Source: Agrypnia vestita (lineage: Eukaryota > Arthropoda > Insecta > Trichoptera > Phryganeidae). Taken from it: a DNA stretch of 64,000 nt. Below the pieces are notes generated by a model, which did not search any database, was not told where the DNA came from, and was given only the letters and a program-made list of their open reading frames with translations. Shown here one piece after another: positions 57,310 to 64,000 of the stretch. The DNA is taken from assembly GCA_016648135.1 (NCBI GenBank), contig JADDOH010010016.1, positions 82,510 to 146,509 of the forward strand, given 5' to 3'. The stretch's first letter is position 1. The number at the start of each line of letters is the position of its first letter. The position numbers and the translations under genes were made by a program.

Positions 57310-57403
57310 CGAATATAATTCTTGGCGATTTTGGGACCCTTTACCATCCCCTAGTGTGGCTGGCGAGGGGGTCATGAGACCCGGGAGCGATGATCTCCAC
57401 CCC
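57310..57403 (-). CDS. candidate internal coding exon, minus strand
   Basis: On the minus strand a pyrimidine-rich TTTTTCTTTGTTCACAG ends at 57404. The next 94 nt are GC-richer than the flanks and are followed by GTAAGTCTT (donor at 57309). One frame is open throughout, reading GWRSSLPGLMTPSPATLGDG then KGSQNRQELYS; the other two frames have stops. It begins one base into a codon boundary (phase 2 in) and ends at phase 0. The peptide is not recognised. Strong splice signals at both sides and a composition switch make this the best host-exon candidate. Confidence 0.45.
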
Positions 57404-57754
57404 CTGTGAACAAAGAAAAATATGAAATGTTGTTTAAGTGCAATTCCCGTTGAGTCATGGAACATGGCACGAAACAAAAGGAGAAGAAATGCTTCAAAAT
57501 GTGAGATTGTTTGTTCAAGACATTTTTAGTGGTAACAGATTTAACCTGACATTTATGAAGGTGTAAAGACATAAGTTTGTATTTCACGAACAGGAATGTC
57601 TTCGCCCACTTTAGAATATTTCAATTCTAAAATGAATCCTGTCATTTTTTTATGTAGGAATGTCATATATCTAATATTAAACAAATGTATGTATATTGAT
57701 AATTTTATAATATTAATTTAACTTAATTATTTTTCCAGTAATTTTTATTCCAAC

Positions 57755-58666
57755 TTAAGGGGGGGTAAGTTTTTTAACTTTTTTTTTGCATTTAATTTTT
57801 AATTTTTTAAATGAATGTATAACATCGCAAAAATATTGTGTCGAAAATTCAAGTCAATCGGAGCAAAATTAACGAAATTATGAACATTTGAGCGATACTC
57901 AGACTGTTTTTTATACCTGCTCGGGCAGCTAAGAGACGCGCTCACCTGAGGAGACCGGACGTGCTATTGTATTGGAAGAGTTTTGCGTAGACAAGGACAA
58001 AAAGATGCTGATGATGAAAGCTCTTTGCTGTGTGAACATGGCATCGACAATTATGTGTAAGTATAAAATAAGTGTTGAGTTTTATTTTGAATTTTACAGT
58101 GTGCAAAACTTTAAAACGTTTTCCCCACATCTCACGTTTTCAAAGTCGGTGTCCATCATAACTTCAAAACTACTGCGCCGATCCTTTTGAAAATTTGAAC
58201 ACTATTTTTGTACATAATTTACGAGGTAACGCTGTCGAGTTTTTTTCAAATTTGTTATTAATTTTTATTTTTTAATAACAAATTAGTCGATATTTTTCGC
58301 AAAAAATCGCGTTTATCCCTTCAAAGTGTTCCAAAAAATTGAAAAATTGAAATTTCAAAAAACCCTCCCAGCGTTACCTGGGAAAACCTATTATCTAACG
58401 AATGAACTTTGATTTTTTGATTTCAGATGATCTAGCACCATGTTATGATGGACACCGCAATTCTCATTTTTTCCGAGACACGTCCGAATAATTGCTGCCA
58501 TTGCCGTATTTTTTAATATTTCGTCTTGAAAATTTTACACAATATTCTTCAATTGTGATATTTTAATATACCATTGGTTTTAATAAAGAGGTTTTAACTG
58601 TGTCGTCACAAAAAATTCACAAAAACATGCCTTTTTTTGTACGAATTAACCTTACCCCCCCCTTAA
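57755..58666. mobile_element. TTAA-flanked DNA element with G-run inverted ends
   Basis: TTAA then GGGGGGGTAAG at the left mirrors CTTACCCCCCCC then TTAA at the right; the adjoining CAAC/GTTG also mirror. About 912 bp. TTAA is the target of Kolobok and piggyBac elements, and the ends differ from the CCC-starting piggyBac type, so Kolobok-like is a tentative guess. A plus-strand frame (57925-58190: ETGRAIVLEEFCVDKDKK...) runs through a GTAAGT at 58060 and has no domain I know. Probably non-autonomous. Confidence 0.6.
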
Positions 58667-58902
58667 GTTGTTTGATCATTGGTAATAGTTTTAGTTTAGC
58701 AAAAAGCATAGAATTTTGCGAAAACGTTTTTTTTGTGGGAAACGAAAAAAATTATGCACTTTTTTGCATGGTTTTATTGTTCAATATAATATTTATTACA
58801 CAATTGTGTTATTCATAGTTCTTCTCCATTTAAGAGCATTTTGTTTATTTATTACCGTACCACTGGTCAAACCGGCTCTTAAATTAATTTTTTTACTGTT
58901 AC

Positions 58903-58936
58903 GTTGAAGGAAATTCATTTTTCGAAACTGGTTGGC
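58903..58936 (+). ncRNA. decayed hammerhead-like motif (ACTGGT)
   Basis: TTGAAGG core remnant, GAAA...TTTTTC stem II, GAAA at 58924-58927, then ACTGGTT, a one-base variant of the ACTAGTT type. Confidence 0.25.
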
Positions 58937-59079
58937 TTTAATAAATAAAACAAGAAGTGATTAAAACAAGTTAAATATAAAGCTGAGTAAAAATAATTGT
59001 TTCTTCAAAAAGAGCAATATGATTTTGCGGTTACATTATTAATATAATTAAATAAAAATGTACTTTTTTCACCACTAAC

Positions 59080-59180
59080 ATAGGTATATAGTAAGCACTA
59101 ATATAAAAACAAATTTAAAAGGATCAGGTTATTTATAATATTCAATTTACTATTATTAACACTTTTTCTTATTATCAAAA
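59080..59180 (-). repeat. ribozyme-bearing repeat family E, body
   Basis: ACTAATATAAAAACAAATTT, GGATCAGGTTATTTATAATA then TTCAATTTACTATTATTAAC. Same segment as 61570-61700. Confidence 0.55.
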
Positions 59181-59259
59181 TTTCATTTTAGTACTTAAAT
59201 TATTGTTCATTTCCCATAATTATTATTTTTTTCAATAAAGTATGACTTTGTTTGGCATC

Positions 59260-59364
59260 ACTTTATTGAGTTAATACCAATTAGTTTCATGTCAAGCTAA
59301 AGGGGTCAACCCTGATGAAGGTTTAGCTGTGAGCTGAAACTAGTTGGTATTAACTCTATAAAGT
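59260..59364 (+). mobile_element. inverted-end element with hammerhead motif
   Basis: CACTTTATTGAGTTAATACC then AATTAGTTT (about 59260-59286) is inverted at about 59337-59364 (AAACTAGTTGGTATTAACTC). The right arm overlaps the 3' half of the hammerhead motif, so folding of the arms would compete with the ribozyme. Confidence 0.55.
59309..59348 (+). ncRNA. hammerhead ribozyme motif (ACTAGT type), well formed
   Basis: ACC/GGT stem I, CTGATGA at 59312-59318, extra A, stem II GGTTTA/TGAGCT (6 pairs, three of them G-U; loop GCTG), GAAA at 59336-59339, ACTAGT palindrome, T17. Pairing is kept although bases differ from the 43934 copy. Confidence 0.6.
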
Positions 59365-59536
59365 TATATTTTATTTAAATATATTATGTCTCACCACAAT
59401 GTGTATGCTTTATGTGAAAATTTATTATTTTTTAATATTATTACTGCCCATACTTCGATTATTGATTTTTAATTTTATAATATACCTACATTGTACGCAG
59501 GTACCATTGGCCCTGAAACATGTTGATATTTCAATA

Positions 59537-59940
59537 TACAAGGTTATTTGTAAAACATTAATAACCTCGCAGGACTATATTCCTGCCTTGTTCGAAAATG
59601 TTCAAGCTATTATGACCTAATATCAATAGTTAAGGAGATATGCGACATCAAGGTTTGCATTTTTTTTCAATATTTCTGACTTATTTGTACAACGTTGGAC
59701 TATCATTACAGTAACTTATTTCGAATATGAAAAATTCATTCCCTTTAATATAAGTCAAATAAAAAAACCTTCGAATTCCAATTGGAAAACATTCCAATTG
59801 GAATTTTTTCAGGGTTTTTATCATTTTATTTAACTTGTATTGAAACAAATGAATTTTTTGTAATCGATATGAGTTACTGTAATGAGAGTACAACGTTTTA
59901 CAAAAAATAAGTCAGAAATATTAAAAAGAAAATGCAATCT
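59537..59940. mobile_element. palindromic MITE family B, copy 2 (right end missing)
   Basis: Starts TACAAGGTTATTTGTAAAAC and has GCAGGACTATATTCCTGCC, CAACGTTGGACTATCATTAC and the central AATTCCAATTGGAAAACATT, as in 22175-22714. It stops within the second half near 59940, where a PLE fragment begins. It lies directly after a CCTGAAACATGTTGATATTT fragment of an ACATGT-type hammerhead (59511-59530). Confidence 0.75.
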
Positions 59941-60009
59941 TTTCAAGTGGTGAAAACAAATACGATAATTTATACACAACGTTTTATTCCACTTATTTGA
60001 GTTATATTA

Positions 60010-60050
60010 GCGTAAGCACTTTCGATGGGCACAACCATCATCTTCAGAGG
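60010..60050 (-). ncRNA. hammerhead ribozyme motif downstream of PLE frame
   Basis: Minus strand: CTGAAGA at 60047-60041, extra T, stem II GATGG/CCATC (5 perfect pairs), GAAA at 60023-60020, AGTGCT (self-complementary with wobble), T17. Placed 3' of the GIY-YIG remnant at 60062-60290, as expected for a PLE. Confidence 0.55.
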
Positions 60051-60061
60051 CAATATTAGAA

Positions 60062-60290
60062 CTAATCAACTAATTGTAAATCAATATGGCCGACAAATAG
60101 AAAGTAAAGGGATGACGCAGGTATTTGAATGTTTATTAGGTTATTTTTATTTTTGATTGATTTATTAATTTCTAGTATTTCTAGAGCATACAGTTTACGA
60201 CCCTTCGCCTCTAGATGTAGGACCCTTACATTGTTTTGGTCAAACAAGTGATCGTGTTCAAACAAGTGATCGTGTTCAAAACGAAACAAC
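60062..60290 (-). pseudogene. Penelope-like element C-terminal remnant
   Basis: The minus strand reads HLFDQNNVRVLHLEAKGRKL then YALEILEINKS. The NVxVLHxExKGRKLxxLExLEI block is the C-terminal half of the PLE GIY-YIG domain (catalytic Glu in LEILEI). An 18-bp tandem duplication at 60243-60278 repeats FEHDHL. Upstream domains are absent. Confidence 0.7.
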
Positions 60291-60299
60291 GCTTAATTT

Positions 60300-60907
60300 T
60301 TTGAAGTACATTTTTATTAATTATAAAAATAATTGTCTCTGACGTACCTATCTTGATATCAGCATATCGTCACAGTTTTATACGACAGCATTAATTTGCC
60401 GACGAACACGTGGTCGGTTTACAGCAGAGCTTTACGACATAAAAATGAAAAAATAAACTTGTGTAACGCGTATGTTCCCGCTATAAATAACACATTGTTG
60501 CTGACAGTTTTTTTTTTTTCGTATCATTATTTTTATTATGACGAGCGGTCCGCCTCTCGTGAGAGTCTGAAGTCTTCCTGAAGTCTGAAGCTGCATGGAC
60601 CGATACTGTGGCGGTTTTTTTTATTGGCGCAGTATAAAGACGTTCCCACGTGTTTGGCGATGGCGCGCCAGTAAGAGTAGACAAGGCGCCATTGTTCGAA
60701 AATATACAAAGAGTAAATGGTATTTTGTAATTACCGACTCATCTAATTCTACCAGTGATGTAAAAGTGTGTTTGCGTGTCTGCGGTGTATTTAAAATGAT
60801 CGTGATTGAAGATGAGTCCCCATAGTATCATTTGTATGGAATGTCATGGTATGGTAATACGTTAAATTGAGTCTTTATATATCACGAATACTTAAATTTG
60901 AGGCCCG
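60300..60907. other. no gene recognised; GC-richer patch at 60530-60700
   Basis: A 76-codon plus-strand frame (60595-60825) starting MDRYCGGFFYWR has no known domain. The patch contains a CACGTG word. Not enough for a gene call. Confidence 0.3.
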
Positions 60908-60967
60908 CCATTTACACAGCAATAATGGTAGTAACAGCTGTTACTACCATTATTGCTGTGTAAATGG
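60908..60967. repeat. perfect 60-bp palindrome, 30-bp arms
   Basis: CCATTTACACAGCAATAATG... and its exact reverse complement meet at CAG/CTG with no spacer. Confidence 0.95.
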
Positions 60968-61078
60968 AAAATGTATCACTCAGCTAATAAATATCAAGTT
61001 AAAATGGCGACCATTTTCATTAAAAATAGTAATGAACACTTTTTTTAAGACGATTATTTTTTATCACAAAAGTTCTAC

Positions 61079-61112
61079 ACGTTTAGGTAGCGATGCTCCC
61101 TTCTTCAGGACA
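61079..61112 (-). ncRNA. hammerhead-like motif, core mutated
   Basis: Minus strand: CTGAAGA at 61108-61102, extra A, stem II GGGAGC/GCTACC with one mismatch (loop ATC), then TAAA in place of GAAA and ACGTGT. The G12 change would be expected to abolish cleavage. Confidence 0.4.
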
Positions 61113-61421
61113 AAAAATGCACGTTTCAGTACTGGCAGAAAGGTTTATTAGTCGCTGTGGTAAGGGGTTAAAAGGGGGTGCGTTTACAAATAAGCTCAAA
61201 GTAATTACAATGGAAACAGGTTAAAGATAGGAATATTTTAAAATTAATTTTATTATTTAAAATATTTTAGTTTATATTAAACGATTTTTTGATTCATCAA
61301 AACTTATCGTTTGCTTTGTAAAATTATTCAAAAAAAACATGTCACAAGTACATATAGTCAGAAAATAAAAGTGGAGTAATTTTTTCGGTTCTAAAATATC
61401 ATCAGTTGGATAATTTATCAT

Positions 61422-61720
61422 TAATATAAATTAACTTTGTTTAAACCACTTATTTATTGAAAAAAATCAACATGTTTCAAAGCCAATGGCTTCTTCATCA
61501 GGAAAACAAAAATAATATTTAAAAATCGAAGTATAGATCAAAAGTTATATATGGAAAATAATAATATAAAGTACCTAATTAATATGAAAATAAATTTAAA
61601 AGATAACTATTTGAAAAAAGGACCTGATTATTTATAATATTCAATTTACTATTTACACTCTTTCTTATGCGTTAATTCTTTTTAATAAATAAGTGGTTTA
61701 AACAAAGTTAATTTATATTA
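61422..61720 (-). mobile_element. inverted-end element of family E with hammerhead motif
   Basis: The left arm 61422-61465 (TAATATAAATTAACTTTGTT...) and right arm 61679-61720 are near-perfect inverted copies of about 42 bp. On the minus strand the order is arm, family-E body (61700-61570), hammerhead (61503-61467), arm. It is 299 bp with no protein: a compact candidate for a non-autonomous ribozyme element. Confidence 0.65.
61467..61503 (-). ncRNA. hammerhead ribozyme motif (ACATGT type), well formed
   Basis: Minus strand: CTGATGA at 61501-61495, extra A, stem II GAAGCC/GGCTTT (6 pairs incl. one wobble, loop ATT), GAAA at 61478-61475, ACATGT palindrome, T17. Stem I has only 2 secure pairs. 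Confidence 0.55.
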
Positions 61721-63089
61721 ATTATAATTATGTTACCACAAAATAAATTTGCTACATTTGAAGAAGAAGGATAATTTATCAATTGATTAAATATTAGTTC
61801 CACCTTTTTTATTTGAATGGACTATGCTAGAGACATCTGCAGTCTTTTCTCATGAACTAGTATAAATAGATTTTCGCAGCTGGTAACGATACCACTACAC
61901 ATATTTTTTAAAGTGGAGTAAAAAGCAATATACTTTTTAATGTATACATAAAATTCTTACGAATTATTTTATAGTATATTCTAGAATACGCCTGAAAATC
62001 AGTACTTTTATTTTTTTTTACTTTTTTTATACAACAGTTTATATTTCCATCCCTCTGGGAACAAAATCCATTAACTGTGTTCATAGAACATACTTACGTA
62101 TATTAAAATATTGTTCAAATGACATTAATTTATAATATTAACTTATAACATTCAACATATTAACTTATTAATTTATAACATTCATCACTTTATAATATAT
62201 ATGTATCGAAACATTATTTCAAAATAAGTATTATTTGTCCTTCTTTATTCTATATACTGTACATTTGAGCTTTTCGAGATTTATAATTCTTCCTGAATGA
62301 CTGTCTTACTCTATCAATTCCTCTCGTGTGACGGTGGTGCTTTTGTTGATGATTTGCATCAATTTTTCAATTTTTGCCAATGTGTTTCCAGTAAGGATTG
62401 CATAATAAAAATTCAAATTAGAATAATCTCGTCTGTCCGTTTCCTTTTATTTATTATTTTTCCTTCTTCTTTTTTTCTTGTTTTTTTCTTTTTTTTATAT
62501 AAATAAATATATATTTATTCTTAGGAACCGTCATGTAAAAGTACCGTCATTTTTTATGGATTGCAGCTAGTAGTCTAATAAAAGTAAAATAAATCTTGGT
62601 GTTTCTGGACAAGGATCGGGATTATATTTAATTGCGGAGGTGGGATTAACAGCAATTCGCGCTTGCCACATTTTTTTTTTATCTCTTGTACCCAAACAAG
62701 ATTAATCATCAATTTTTTATATCAATCTTCCAACAATCTTCGATTTAATTAATTATCGTCTCGGTGTGCCCATCTTAGATTTACAGAGCGTGTCCGCCTG
62801 TCGACAGAGTATTGTTTATGCGGTCAGAAGAGTTGCCCGACTTGGGCTACCTTCCACATCCGCTCTGTAAATCTCGACACGACACGTTTTAATATTTGTG
62901 CTTCCAAGAAGCAATCTTAACTACTGTCCGAGGTGATATTGAAAGAATGATAAATGCGTAGCAGGCGGGTAGGTACCGAGCCAGCTGCATAGGGCTGCAT
63001 TATGTGGTGAGACGACGAATCGCCGCCCTATAAGGATTCTCTTCGAATGCAATGTTAAGTTGGTGTATCATATGCAAAATATCAAATAC
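61721..63089. other. no gene; short hairpin and repeat fragments
   Basis: 62515-62560 is an inverted fragment of the S2-associated repeat (CCGTCATGTAAAAGTACCGT). AGATTTACAGAGCG at about 62775 and CGCTCTGTAAATCT at about 62861 form a 14-bp perfect inverted pair within a GC-richer patch (62755-63060). Confidence 0.4.
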
Positions 63090-63350
63090 ATGCAACAACC
63101 CATTTAGAGATCCATGCTTGTTATAAGCCTAAATGATTAAACTAGGCGCAGAACTAGAGTGATGGATATCATGGATCGTGTAGTGAAGCTAAAATAGCAA
63201 CGGTCAGGGCATGTTGCAAGGCAGTATGCCACAAGATGGTCTCAAATTCCAGAGTGAAGTGGAGACCTTGGGAGAATAAAAGAGGCGTCGAAAGATCTCA
63301 AAAGAGATGAGCCAACGATATAGCAGCCGCCGGGGGATGAGGGGGAAGAA
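63090..63350 (+). pseudogene. RTE-type LINE C-terminal remnant, family L2, copy 2
   Basis: Aligns with 29460-29750: GCGCAGAACTAGAGTGATGG, ATATCATGGATCGTGTAG, CAGGGCATGTTGCAAGGCAG and AAAAGAGATGAGCCAACGAT. It has small deletions and stops and no usable frame. Confidence 0.75.
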
Positions 63351-63851
63351 ATTAATACAGGAAGAAAACAACAGGGAATGATGGAAGAAGCCTTTATCCA
63401 GAAGGAGAGAGATGAAGGCACAAGAAGAATTATGATATATATTAAAGACCGCCGTCCTGCGATTGGCTGGAACGCATGACTTTAGTACTGACAAATCATA
63501 GTCGGTCAATGTATTCAGAGGGCATCCTCATAAAGCGATCCTACACTCTAGCTATAGGTCTGCAGCTGAGAGTTCTGGTATGTCCTATTAATAATTTTCT
63601 GTTAAACACTGTAATATAATATAATTAAAATACATTCGCTTTAATACAAGTCTGGTACAAATTTCTGCGTGATTTCAATAATTTTATCTGCGGTAATTTC
63701 AAATTTCGTGTGACTTCTTTTAGTTGATTTTAATCATTAAATTAATTTGTAGTATATTATTCAATAACTTGCCACAAAACTATTTTACATTGTTTTTCAA
63801 CGTAACCCTATGACAAAATAGAAAAAAAAACCTTTAAAAATTAAAAAAAAA

Positions 63852-64000
63852 TGGGAGAGAGCCTTAAAGTAGTCGCACATGATGTGTAAAATTTGACATC
63901 TCACAATTAAAAATACCAATTGAGCATTTGTTTAAATACAAGCAAAGCCTTTAAACAAAATTTTAAAAAGCTAATACCTATATATTTATTAATTAGTAAA
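63852..64000 (+). repeat. dispersed repeat family D, copy 2 (runs off the window)
   Basis: AGCCTTAAAGTAGTCGCACA, GATGTGTAAAATTTGACATC, TCACAATT, CAATTGAGCA and AAAAGCTAATACCTATATAT match 10979-11115 in order. Confidence 0.7.

Noticed and set aside
60595..60825. 76-codon frame MDRYCGGFFYWR...
   Set aside because: No domain or splice evidence; overlaps an antisense frame of similar length.
1..64000. CRISPR arrays, operons, rRNA genes, phage genes
   Set aside because: No regularly spaced direct repeats, no compact same-strand gene sets and no rRNA-like sequence seen; the window is eukaryotic.

Overview
This is an AT-rich eukaryotic window, most likely from an insect. It is a gene-poor stretch crowded with transposable-element remains, and there is no bacterial, plasmid or viral gene organisation. 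The insect assignment rests on an intact mariner transposase, RTE- and jockey/CR1-type LINE tails, Penelope-like element (PLE) pieces with GIY-YIG domains, tRNA-derived SINEs, several MITE families and low GC broken by short GC-richer islands. The insect order cannot be fixed from sequence alone.

Layout. Positions 1-9.5 kb hold microsatellites, MITEs, LINE tails and GC-richer islands. At 9595-9937 there is a candidate 5' exon (initiator-like start, 5'-UTR-like body, an ATG directly followed by a GTGAGC donor). Positions 10-13.7 kb hold hammerhead-like motifs and a decayed mariner split by a 5'-truncated RTE LINE that still has a 457-codon open frame and a perfect 14-bp target-site duplication. 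Positions 14-31 kb are mostly unannotatable AT-rich DNA with SINEs, a palindromic MITE and LINE tails. Positions 31.8-34.2 kb are a PLE cluster with an open GIY-YIG frame, three hammerhead-like motifs and two long perfect inverted repeats. At 36.1-36.4 kb a 72-nt tRNA-like sequence sits between 76-bp inverted arms. At 38.94-40.23 kb lies a complete mariner with an open transposase. At 43.28 kb there is a candidate signal-peptide exon. Positions 47-64 kb hold further PLE fragments, hammerhead-bearing repeats, TIR elements and a candidate internal exon on the minus strand (57310-57403).

Main observation. About eighteen dispersed motifs share the hammerhead plan CTGANGA - stem II - GAAA - self-complementary stem III - H. 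Stem III differs between subfamilies (ACGT, ACCGGT, ACTAGT, ACATGT) yet stays self-complementary, and stem II pairing survives by wobble. Several sit next to PLE GIY-YIG remnants. Others sit in short elements with inverted ends and no PLE protein, which may be non-autonomous ribozyme-bearing retroelements.

The only clearly protein-coding frames are transposon genes: mariner transposase, RTE reverse transcriptase and the PLE C-terminus. Host genes are represented only by three splice-site-based exon candidates and by islands that may be cis-regulatory. All three exon candidates need transcript or conservation evidence.
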